A stretch of 14,629 nt of DNA from Lachnospiraceae bacterium. Lineage in GTDB: Bacteria > Bacillota > Clostridia > Lachnospirales > Lachnospiraceae. The notes beneath the pieces are model-generated. The model saw nothing but the letters and a program-made list of their open reading frames with translations. It was not told the origin of the DNA and searched no databases. The translations under genes and the position numbers were made by a program. This document shows positions 1 through 6,783 of the stretch, in pieces. Every line of letters begins with the position of its first letter. The stretch's first letter is position 1. The stretch spans positions 1-14,629 of the forward strand of contig JAGCCY010000215.1 in NCBI GenBank assembly GCA_017651385.1. The letters are read 5' to 3'.

Positions 1-1
1 A

Positions 2-1921
2 TCCGGCGGATACCTCTTTATGGAAGTTTACACCGGCGAGGAAACCGGATATATACTGTGCGTCGACAGAGATAACGGTACGGGACTTGAATGTACGTTT
101 GACGGCATATGTATGCATATCGTATCGGGATATATCCTGTATGTTGATAATCAGGATTCATTCGTTTATGCGGTTAAACCGGGTGAAACGGAAGCCGTGG
201 TCATCTCATATTTCCCGGTTACATCGATGGGGACCTGGTGCGAATACGCAATGTGTTACTCGGCGCCTACCGAGAAACAGCCCAACAGCACAATATTTGC
301 GATCAGTAAAGTTTCTTTTGCATCACCGTTTGAATATTCGTACTCGCTTTCTGTGAACGGATGGATCAATTTTGTGGAGATATATCTGGAAGATGCTTCT
401 GCCTATACCCCGTTTTTGCCGGCATGTACCGTTCCGACCGATCCACCGCAGGGAGTGCCTGTTCCTCCTTATGTACCGCCAACAGGTGGCGGAAACAGTA
501 CACCGGTCTCCAGAGGCGGCGGGAAAAAACCGCAGGTTCATTACGGACCGGGGTACGGGGACGGCAGCGGCTGGATAAAGTTACACGGTCCCGAGAATCC
601 GCCGCCGGTCACATCAACCGAACCGCCTGTTTCTTCAGTGGAAACAACTCCTCCGATCGCAGACGAGAGAAATAACGAGGATGCGGTACAGGCTGTAAGA
701 GATTTCCTGAATTACGTAAAGTGGGGAAATTTCGATGATGCCGTATATCTTAACAAGGAAGAGCAGACAAAGTTATCCGAGGCCGCATGGGAAGATCATT
801 TGAGGGCAAAGTATATAAAAGACAAGATCCGTGAGTCTCTGTATTCCGTTCTTTCGGTTCTTGACACATCCCAGATCCCGATAGATGACCTGGAAGACGA
901 GATATATTACTGGTTTAAGCAGTTCCTTGACAATGTATCGTTTGATGCCGAACTTGAAGGACCCGGAAATAAATTCGGAGTGACCGTTTATGCCAAGTCA
1001 AACGGATTCATGCTGCTTCGCGAGGACATCATATATAGATCGGGAAAGACATCAAATGGCACGTGGATAGTCCATCAGATAGATGAGTACTATCAGGATT
1101 TTGAGATTCCGATCAAAGTTACGTGGAGCGACAAAACAAAGCGTTGGACAGTAGATAAGAGTGATGCGGAGTGGTTTATCGAATCGCTTTTAAGGGATAC
1201 GACCGATATTATCAGTTACAGGCAAAAGCCAAGCGGAGGCGGAGGCGGTACCGACAGCGGAGGAAACGGCGGCAGCGGTAATTCCCAGGCACCTGCACCG
1301 GGGCCGGAGAAGAAGTCGTTCCCCAATTTTAAAAAGATCAGGGAAGAAGCCAATAAAGCATTCCCCAGTGACAAATATCGGGCAGATCTGAGGGCGTATA
1401 ACATTTTGATGAATGAATACCAATCAGATCCGGCGATAGTAGCTATCGCAGACAATAAATGCGGCGAAGGCGGAATTTATTCGGTGATCGGATTCATGAC
1501 CGACGACAATTATAAGGCGGCCAGGGACGGTTTGAGAGCCCGTATCGAAACGCTTGATGATACGTTTAAAACAGATAAGCAGAAGATCGAAGAAGCATAT
1601 AAAGATAACCGGATATCCAAAGAGGACCGCGATCGGCAAATAAAGGATCTTGAGAAAAAGAAAGATGCTGACGGGAAAGCTTTAGAGGTGCTTGAACGCG
1701 AAATGATCAAGATCCGTCCGATCGATACAATTGAAAAGATAAAATCAAAATCTTATTACATACTCGACTCGACTATTAAGTTCGGAAGCGAAGCGGATGT
1801 AAAGAAAGGCGAAAGTCTGGCTCGCGGAGCGAACTATATGGCACATGATTTTTATGCTTATATGCAAAATGAATGGGTAGCGCTTAAAAATCGGTATCTG
1901 CTATCACCGTGGCTTGATTGA
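2..1921 (+). CDS. Large multi-domain probable extracytoplasmic protein, 5'-truncated, function unknown
   Basis: The frame is open to the left edge, so the ATG at 20 is probably internal and the real start lies outside. Numbering from that ATG (633 residues): about 1-65 is beta-rich, with two GY-[IL]-x-x-VD strands (GYILCVD, GYILYVD) resembling blades of DUF5050-type beta-propellers. Residues 134-213 are Pro/Gly-rich linker. Residues 219-395 form a helical then beta domain ending RWTVDKSDAEWFIESLL, reminiscent of NTF2-like or DUF5105-type domains of Firmicute lipoproteins. Residues 405-430 are a Gly/Ser/Pro linker. Residues 435-633 are charged and helical, with a likely coiled coil at 495-565. 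Linkers between compact domains suggest an exported protein, but the N-terminus that would show a signal or anchor is missing. It precedes two membrane-anchored paralogs on the same strand, 61 bases upstream. Domain resemblances are by eye and weak; the ORF itself is secure. Confidence 0.8.
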   Translation, partial: SGGYLFMEVYTGEETGYILCVDRDNGTGLECTFDGICMHIVSGYILYVDNQDSFVYAVKPGETEAVVISYFPVTSMGTWCEYAMCYSAPTEKQPNSTIFAISKVSFASPFEYSYSLSVNGWINFVEIYLEDASAYTPFLPACTVPTDPPQGVPVPPYVPPTGGGNSTPVSRGGGKKPQVHYGPGYGDGSGWIKLHGPENPPPVTSTEPPVSSVETTPPIADERNNEDAVQAVRDFLNYVKWGNFDDAVYLNKEEQTKLSEAAWEDHLRAKYIKDKIRESLYSVLSVLDTSQIPIDDLEDEIYYWFKQFLDNVSFDAELEGPGNKFGVTVYAKSNGFMLLREDIIYRSGKTSNGTWIVHQIDEYYQDFEIPIKVTWSDKTKRWTVDKSDAEWFIESLLRDTTDIISYRQKPSGGGGGTDSGGNGGSGNSQAPAPGPEKKSFPNFKKIREEANKAFPSDKYRADLRAYNILMNEYQSDPAIVAIADNKCGEGGIYSVIGFMTDDNYKAARDGLRARIETLDDTFKTDKQKIEEAYKDNRISKEDRDRQIKDLEKKKDADGKALEVLEREMIKIRPIDTIEKIKSKSYYILDSTIKFGSEADVKKGESLARGANYMAHDFYAYMQNEWVALKNRYLLSPWLD

Positions 1922-1930
1922 GAATATCAG

Positions 1931-1936
1931 TATAAT
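1931..1936 (+). promoter_or_regulatory. Possible -10 box upstream of the second gene
   Basis: A perfect TATAAT lies in the 61-base gap after the first gene, about 47 bases before the next ATG. No convincing -35 hexamer sits 16-18 bases upstream, so it may be chance or a weak internal promoter. The three genes could equally be co-transcribed from outside the window. Confidence 0.25.
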
Positions 1937-1982
1937 TTTGTGACCGCCGGATTGAAACCGGACGGGCAAGGAAAGGAGAGAG

Positions 1983-3086
1983 ATGGCAAACTATTACCCG
2001 CCGGAAGGGTTTGCACTTGATAGCGATTCCGGAGAATATAAAAATGTGATCGAAATACCGGATGAAACCGGGATAAATAAACAGGTTGTCACGTGGTTTA
2101 ACGACGTTACGGGCGAATATCGGCAGGAGATCCGGCCGCTTGCAGCGGCAGCTTTGCCGATGCGGCCCGCACCGTCCGCACCGCCGGTAAATGTGGGACA
2201 GCCTGCGCCGATGACCATACCGATGCCGCCGAGAACGCAAGTGAATACCGCACCGCCGGCATATACCGGACCGTATTATCAACCGCCCCGCAAAAAGAGT
2301 AAGGCACCTGCGATAATAGGCATAATAGCAGCAGTTCTTGTGCTGGGCGCGGGTATCGTTTTCGGAGGAAAATATCTTCTTGACAGGCTCGCGGGAGGAA
2401 GTGACGGCGAAAGTATGTTTTCTTTTGCCGGGAAGGATGATACAGCTCCAAAGCCGGCAGCAAAGATCGACGAAGAGACGGTTGACGGAGGTGGAAGATC
2501 CGCGTCGGATGATAACAAGGCGGGAGCAAACAACGCGGACGTAGAAGACGGAAACCCGGAAAGCGCAGGAACCGAGAGCTTTTACTCAACGGAAGAGAGT
2601 TATTCAACCGCGGTATTTCTGTTAAGTTATCACAGCTCGACCAATCTTATATATTCGGGAGATTCCGTTGATCTTTCAATATATAGCGGTATGCGCAGCA
2701 CTCCCGATTATCGTCCGTATGCGTACAATTTCGAATTTGATTCGCAGGGAAATGTATCATACTGGTTTTGCAGTTACGTTTCTGCCGAAGACGCAGCGAA
2801 TTTCACCTACGACAATGAGATCATTCAGTATGATTCCATAGGTATCGAGACGATCGATAAATGGATGGAAGGCGAGAGTACGGCATGTGTTAAGTTCAGT
2901 TATTCGGGATACACGGTAACGCTAAAATGTGATTTTGAAAACAAGACCGAGAAGTTGTTCCTTGATGATGTATCGTCCTCGGCAGACCCAAAATGTCTGC
3001 TCGCGTTTTGCGATGGCGGAACAGGAGAACTCTATACGCCTGAAGACATAGAGGAAATTAAAGATAAACTGGGAATGGACTGGTGA
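1983..3086 (+). CDS. Single-pass membrane protein with PPEG N-terminal module, function unknown
   Basis: 367 residues. The ATG has AGGAG (1974-1978) four bases upstream. Residues 1-53 form a cytosolic module starting MANYYPPEG, with D13-S-D-S-G17-E-Y19 and N40-D-V-T-G44-E-Y46. This aligns without gaps to the N-terminus of the next gene's product, with 19 of 53 positions identical by my count. Residues 54-103 are Pro/Ala-rich and end in RKKSK (103-107). One hydrophobic helix follows at about 109-128. No cleavable signal peptide is seen and the basic patch is on the N side, so an N-in, C-out topology is inferred. Residues 140-205 are polar and acidic (Ser/Asp/Glu/Gly), probably a stalk. Residues 206-367 look like a beta-rich outer domain with Cys at 263, 302, 316, 338 and 343. 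I do not recognise a family. It sits between a larger exported-type protein and its paralog, probably in one operon. Confidence 0.85.
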   Translation: MANYYPPEGFALDSDSGEYKNVIEIPDETGINKQVVTWFNDVTGEYRQEIRPLAAAALPMRPAPSAPPVNVGQPAPMTIPMPPRTQVNTAPPAYTGPYYQPPRKKSKAPAIIGIIAAVLVLGAGIVFGGKYLLDRLAGGSDGESMFSFAGKDDTAPKPAAKIDEETVDGGGRSASDDNKAGANNADVEDGNPESAGTESFYSTEESYSTAVFLLSYHSSTNLIYSGDSVDLSIYSGMRSTPDYRPYAYNFEFDSQGNVSYWFCSYVSAEDAANFTYDNEIIQYDSIGIETIDKWMEGESTACVKFSYSGYTVTLKCDFENKTEKLFLDDVSSSADPKCLLAFCDGGTGELYTPEDIEEIKDKLGMDW

Positions 3087-3103
3087 TCGGCAGGTGATCG
3101 CAG
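3082..3103 (+). repeat. Short imperfect tandem repeat at gene end
   Basis: GGTGATCGGCA (3082-3092) is followed at once by GGTGATCGCAG (3093-3103), sharing the first eight bases. It covers the stop codon of the second gene. It may be a duplication scar; no function is evident. Confidence 0.4.
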
Positions 3104-3151
3104 TGTTCAACATACGACCGCTGATGACCGGAGCGATATCATTTGATGATC

Positions 3152-3156
3152 GGAGG
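3152..3156 (+). promoter_or_regulatory. Ribosome binding site deciding the start of the third gene
   Basis: GGAGG lies seven bases before the ATG at 3164. The frame also opens at a TTG (3143) and ATG (3146), but these lie upstream of or within this site. The ATG at 3164 also begins the MAKY sequence that aligns with residue 1 of the preceding paralog. Confidence 0.8.
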
Positions 3157-3163
3157 AATGAAA

Positions 3164-4789
3164 ATGGCTAAATATTTGCCACCCGAGGGATATATACTTG
3201 ATGAGACCACGGGTTTATATGTAAGCGAAACAAAAGTAACGGATGTAAGCGGCAATACCCTGACGATGGTAATGACCTTTGACGCCGAGACCGGAGAATT
3301 CAAGCAGAAGACAGAGGAGCCGGTCGCACCTGAGGAACCCGTCGCGGAGCCTGAGGAGCCCGTCGTGGAACCAAAGCCGCAGGGCGGTCTTAAGCCGCCT
3401 CCGCCGATACCGGCAGCGATGATAAATCCGGCGGCACCGCCGGAGAGATTGCAGCCTCAGCCTGCACCGCAGCCTCGGCCTGTAGCGCAGCCTCAACCCC
3501 AGCCTGCACCGCAGCCTCAGCCGGTAGTGCAGCCGCAGCCACAACCGCAGCCTGCACCGCAGCCCCGGCCCGTACCGCAGCAGCAACCGCAACCCATGCC
3601 GCAGTCTCAGCCCGTACCGCAGCCTGCATATAATCCGTATATGTATTACGGGAAGCCTGCGAAAAAGAGCAAAGGCGGTCTCATCACAGCGCTCATCATC
3701 GCGGCATGTCTTGTGCTGGGCATAGTTATTATCCTGGGAGTAATAATCTTTAAAGGCAGGAGAGGAGATTTTTCCGTTATTTCAAACAGGATCGGTACCG
3801 AAAACAGTACATCGGCGACATCGGCATCGACAAATACAAGTGCCGACATTAAGCAGAGTAACAATGAACCGGAGCGTGACGAATACGGCATACCCATCGG
3901 TCTGATCGAGATCTTTGTCAAAAATGACGAGGAAGCGGATTTCGTATTCCACGGAGATAAGGCATTGGGGACGGATCTTCGCTGGCTTTCGTTTTTTACC
4001 GGTGAATATCTCATAACGGCATTTGATTCGGATAACGATGACATCAAAGATATACAGGAAGTCGGAATATATATGAAGAGTGACAACGACTACAAATATG
4101 TCGGTCACGCCGAATATTACATCGACGGAAATGATTTTGTGATATGTGCCGATTCACTCATAGTACCGGATCTTGATTTTACAAAATTAAGTTCGTGGGG
4201 CAAACTTGATTACGGCTATTACGACGGAGCGGAGTTTAATGCCCAATGTAACATGAAAAAGTATGTTAAGAGCGGATCGTATGATTTTTCACCGGGTATT
4301 AAGTCCGATGAACAAAAACCTGCCGACCTGTTTGGCGGGATGGATTATGCGACAGATGGATACTATGAAAATGAGTATCCCGACTCTTATTATGAAGAAG
4401 AGTATTACGAGGGTCCCCAGCTTACCAATGTGACAGTTCCCGCTTCGCATTACTGCGGAATATTCTATTGCGACGATTTTGATACATTCGATAGGGCGAG
4501 TGCACCGACGATAGCTCTCTACGAAAACGGATCGTTTGAGATATATGCAAACTTTATGGAAGGATTCTGCAGTTATTACGGTGAATTTTCCGTTGAGCAA
4601 ACCGGTTCGGATATTTATGTACATCTGTTCAATTACGATGCGCTAAACGGTGTTCCGACTACAGCCACGATAAAGTTTTCGGCAAACGATCCGGATTATC
4701 TGTGGGTCCTTGATCAGGGCTTCGGAGTCATGGGCTACAGATTCGGAGACGGTCCGTTCGGTTTTTACCGTGATACACGCGGGTCATGA
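3164..4789 (+). CDS. Single-pass membrane protein with PPEG module and Gln-Pro hinge, function unknown
   Basis: 541 residues from the ATG at 3164. Residues 1-50 match the N-terminal module of the upstream gene: MAKYLPPEG, then D13-E-T-T-G17-L-Y19 and D40-A-E-T-G44-E-F46. Residues 51-72 are EEPV-type acidic/Pro repeats and 96-155 are a Gln/Pro repeat. A KKSK patch (167-170) precedes a membrane helix at about 173-195. The outer part has a Ser/Thr/Asn-rich stalk (203-235) and a mixed domain (240-380) containing DSDNDDIKD (288-296), which has the spacing of a D-x-D-x-D calcium loop. A Tyr/acidic linker (393-417) leads to a beta-rich C-terminal domain (420-541). Its LYENGSFEIYANFMEGF segment and the Tyr-Gly-Glu-Phe that follows resemble lipocalin-like beta domains of Firmicute surface proteins. 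N-in, C-out topology is inferred. No family is recognised with confidence. A shared terminator lies downstream. Confidence 0.87.
   Translation: MAKYLPPEGYILDETTGLYVSETKVTDVSGNTLTMVMTFDAETGEFKQKTEEPVAPEEPVAEPEEPVVEPKPQGGLKPPPPIPAAMINPAAPPERLQPQPAPQPRPVAQPQPQPAPQPQPVVQPQPQPQPAPQPRPVPQQQPQPMPQSQPVPQPAYNPYMYYGKPAKKSKGGLITALIIAACLVLGIVIILGVIIFKGRRGDFSVISNRIGTENSTSATSASTNTSADIKQSNNEPERDEYGIPIGLIEIFVKNDEEADFVFHGDKALGTDLRWLSFFTGEYLITAFDSDNDDIKDIQEVGIYMKSDNDYKYVGHAEYYIDGNDFVICADSLIVPDLDFTKLSSWGKLDYGYYDGAEFNAQCNMKKYVKSGSYDFSPGIKSDEQKPADLFGGMDYATDGYYENEYPDSYYEEEYYEGPQLTNVTVPASHYCGIFYCDDFDTFDRASAPTIALYENGSFEIYANFMEGFCSYYGEFSVEQTGSDIYVHLFNYDALNGVPTTATIKFSANDPDYLWVLDQGFGVMGYRFGDGPFGFYRDTRGS
3451..3627 (+). 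repeat. Gln-Pro coding repeat tract
   Basis: Degenerate in-frame repeats of CAGCCTCAGCCTGCACCG type encode about 60 residues of alternating QP, AP, RP and VP dipeptides just before the membrane helix of the third gene. Such tracts form extended hinges and can change length by slippage or recombination. Confidence 0.85.
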
Positions 4790-4838
4790 AAAACTGTCGA
4801 TATCTGCACGCTTTGGGACTAAAAAAGTAAATATGACA

Positions 4839-4869
4839 AAACGGAACGGCCGATAAAGCCGTACCGTTT
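4839..4869. terminator. Bidirectional rho-independent terminator between convergent genes
   Basis: Arms 4839-4850 and 4858-4869 form a 12-base-pair stem (AAACGG-A-ACGGC against GCCGT-A-CCGTTT) with one A-A mismatch and the 7-base loop CGATAAA. On the plus strand CTTGTT follows. On the minus strand TTTTGTC and then further T runs follow. It lies between the plus-strand stop at 4789 and the minus-strand stop at 4881, so it can serve both. Confidence 0.75.
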
Positions 4870-4880
4870 CTTGTTCAACA

Positions 4881-5642
4881 TCATTTTTTCATCATATAGG
4901 GCGGGTCTGCGGGATAACTTCCGCGGAGCTTCTGCATGCCGCGTCCGACGGCATCCCTTGAATTTTTCCAGTCTTTGTCTTTGTTCTGATACTCAAACTT
5001 TTCGATAAGCCAGGAGATATCTTCATAAAGCCTTTCCATGTTGTTTCTCATAAGCTCGAAAAGCTTCGGATAATATTCTTCCTTTTGCCTGTCGCTTAAG
5101 TGGATCTCGCCGTATTCGCAAAGATCGCCGAAATGGTGCAGGCAAAAGCCTTTTCCGTCCATTACTTTCTTTCTGAATTCGTCATCTTCTTTAAAGAGGA
5201 TAAAGAAAGTTTCCATGTATCTGTCGTAGGTCTTATCGAATTCCTTACATATATAGCAGGACTTGTCACGTTTGTCGGTCCACTTTTTAACAGGATTTTT
5301 GATATCGGAACTGCCTGCAAGTTTTTCTTTAAAAGAGATCTTGGCGGGTGAATACTTTTTAAAGACATCATTCATTTCGTTTATCACCTTGCGGTAATGA
5401 GTCTTAAGTATCCATGCGTTTCCCAAAGTATTGCCGTAATCATACATTTTGCGGATGTGCTCTCTGCAGAATCCGGCTTCGTCGGTCAGATCGCGTACAT
5501 TGCTCTCCATATAGGAAGAACCGGATCCGAGCACATAGTCCATAAGGTCGTGCTCGATGTTTCTTTCGATGTGGCAGAACGGACATTCATCGCCTGCGTT
5601 GATGGCATCGTTGAGCGGTATGGTGTAAAGCTTTTCTTTCAT
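4881..5642 (-). CDS. DUF6062 family protein, two-module Cys/His protein
   Basis: 253 residues. The start MKEKLYTIPLNDA, the CPFC and GFCREH motifs, and a C-terminal WKNSRDA are characteristic of DUF6062, an uncharacterised family I know from Clostridia. The protein shows two equivalent modules: C20-x2-C23 with C59-x2-H62, and C129-x2-C132 with C167-x2-H170. The gaps between pairs are nearly equal (36 and 35 residues), which suggests a duplicated metal-binding unit, probably zinc; this is inference. No signal peptide or membrane segment is seen, so it is likely cytosolic. It starts 21 bases after the PfkB-like gene, with AAGGA (5654-5658) in that gap 11 bases before the ATG, so the two genes are probably co-transcribed. 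No molecular function is known. Confidence 0.88.
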   Translation of the reverse strand: MKEKLYTIPLNDAINAGDECPFCHIERNIEHDLMDYVLGSGSSYMESNVRDLTDEAGFCREHIRKMYDYGNTLGNAWILKTHYRKVINEMNDVFKKYSPAKISFKEKLAGSSDIKNPVKKWTDKRDKSCYICKEFDKTYDRYMETFFILFKEDDEFRKKVMDGKGFCLHHFGDLCEYGEIHLSDRQKEEYYPKLFELMRNNMERLYEDISWLIEKFEYQNKDKDWKNSRDAVGRGMQKLRGSYPADPPYMMKK

Positions 5643-5663
5643 TTTGTTTCTTTTCCTTAAAGT

Positions 5664-6572
5664 TTATTTCCAGATCAGTTCGCGCCAGTCTTCGATCTGT
5701 TTCTCGGTCATGAAGCCGTTTGAAGTACCCATGAATCCTATCTTATACGAAGCAAAGAGGATAGCGTTCTTGATCGAATAGGATGCGTCGCCCGTTTTGT
5801 TGTAATAGTGCAAAAAACACGAGAACAATGCGTTTCCGGCTCCGACAGTGTTTACGATCTCGTTGGTCTTTACACTGTTGAAGTGCGCATATGTATCGGT
5901 TTTTGAGGAATAGATGATAACTCCGTCGGCGCCCTGGCCGAGTATCACAACATCGGGATGATATTCGGAAACCATATATTTTAAGAAATCATACGGATCT
6001 TCATCAAGATTGTCATCGCTTAGGTACAGGATGTCCGCATTTTCAAGGAAAAATCTGTTGTAGCACTCAGTCTCATGCTTGAAGTTTCTTATGTTCAGGG
6101 CTATCTTCTTGCCGCCGTTAACGGCCGCCTGCAAAAGGGGACGACAGAAATTGGCGTTGGAGAACACGACCATATCCGCGGTGGGAAGCTCATCCAAAAA
6201 GGGTTTAAGATCGTATTCACAGTCGCGCAGATCCTTTATATCCTCGAAGATCTGCTGTTTTCTGGTCTTATCGCAGAATATCACCGCAGCCGGAGTGTCC
6301 GATGCGATCGGAAGTATAAAATCCGTATCGATATGTATATCGCTTGATTGGGGGTTTATGATCGACGGAGGATCGTCCGTGCCGATCAATGAGAAGAAAT
6401 CCACGGAATTTCCGAGCCATTTAAGTGCGATCGCTTCGTTGTAGGCGTCTCCGCCGATGCTTGAATGAATGCTTTGCAGATTATCGGTCACAGGCTGATA
6501 TTTGATGGGAAGTTCATTGACTTTTATTATGGTTTCTCTTTGAAGAATCCCGGCAACAAGAAATTTACTCAT
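5664..6572 (-). CDS. PfkB/ribokinase-fold protein with altered catalytic motif
   Basis: 302 residues, the usual length of this family. The N-terminal signature is GGDAYNEAIALKWLG (40-54), where the Gly pair and Asn bind the sugar-like substrate in relatives. The C-terminal signature, normally D-T-x-G-A-G-D, reads NTVGAGN (241-247). The glycines that form the anion hole are kept, but both Asp, including the catalytic base, are Asn (codon AAC at 5834-5832). It may be an inactive or regulatory fold member, or a weak or changed kinase; the substrate is unknown. The start at 6572 has AAAGGAG (6578-6584) five bases upstream. The frame runs on to 6632, but that extension overlaps the promoter and lies before the family's usual first strand. 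It is the first gene of an operon with the DUF6062 gene. Confidence 0.88.
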   Translation of the reverse strand: MSKFLVAGILQRETIIKVNELPIKYQPVTDNLQSIHSSIGGDAYNEAIALKWLGNSVDFFSLIGTDDPPSIINPQSSDIHIDTDFILPIASDTPAAVIFCDKTRKQQIFEDIKDLRDCEYDLKPFLDELPTADMVVFSNANFCRPLLQAAVNGGKKIALNIRNFKHETECYNRFFLENADILYLSDDNLDEDPYDFLKYMVSEYHPDVVILGQGADGVIIYSSKTDTYAHFNSVKTNEIVNTVGAGNALFSCFLHYYNKTGDASYSIKNAILFASYKIGFMGTSNGFMTEKQIEDWRELIWK

Positions 6573-6603
6573 AGGCACTCCTTTCTCCTTTTTATCCAAT
6601 TCT

Positions 6604-6632
6604 ATCATACCATAATTTTTCTGAATATACAA
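6604..6632 (-). promoter_or_regulatory. Promoter of the PfkB-like/DUF6062 operon
   Basis: On the minus strand TTGTAT (6632-6627) and TATGAT (6609-6604) are separated by exactly 17 bases, with a TG-G extension just before the -10. The predicted transcript starts near 6597, giving a leader of about 25 bases that contains the AAAGGAG site. The region is strongly AT-rich. Confidence 0.7.
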
Positions 6633-6694
6633 TAAAATTTAGAAAATTTAAAAAGAAGTCTGAAAAATATATGCTGTGTTTTTTGACCAAAGGG

Positions 6695-6724
6695 TATTAA
6701 ATCGGTCTTGATCTGTAGTAAAAT
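6695..6724 (+). promoter_or_regulatory. Weak candidate promoter for addBA
   Basis: The 211 bases between the divergent genes must hold the addBA promoter unless transcription comes from elsewhere. The best -10-like box is TAAAAT (6719-6724), but the hexamers 16-18 bases upstream (TTAAAT, ATTAAA, TATTAA) match -35 poorly. A TTGACC at 6683-6688 has no -10 at the right distance. The assignment is tentative. Confidence 0.25.
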
Positions 6725-6783
6725 GGAAAACGTAAACGGTCAAAGATCGATTGAAAAGTGCTCAAAAAGCGAAAGGTATCGAT

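Noticed and set aside
3390..3629. Ala-rich minus-strand ORF opposite the Gln-Pro repeat
   Set aside because: Its composition is the mirror of the repeat in the real gene, and it has no ribosome site.
6573..6632. N-terminal extension of the PfkB-like protein to an upstream ATG
   Set aside because: It covers the promoter and the AAAGGAG site, and the family's first beta strand begins at the downstream Met.
6683..6744. Inverted repeat TTTGACC/GGTCAAA upstream of addB
   Set aside because: Only seven bases, far apart, and not placed against a clear promoter, so an operator cannot be supported.
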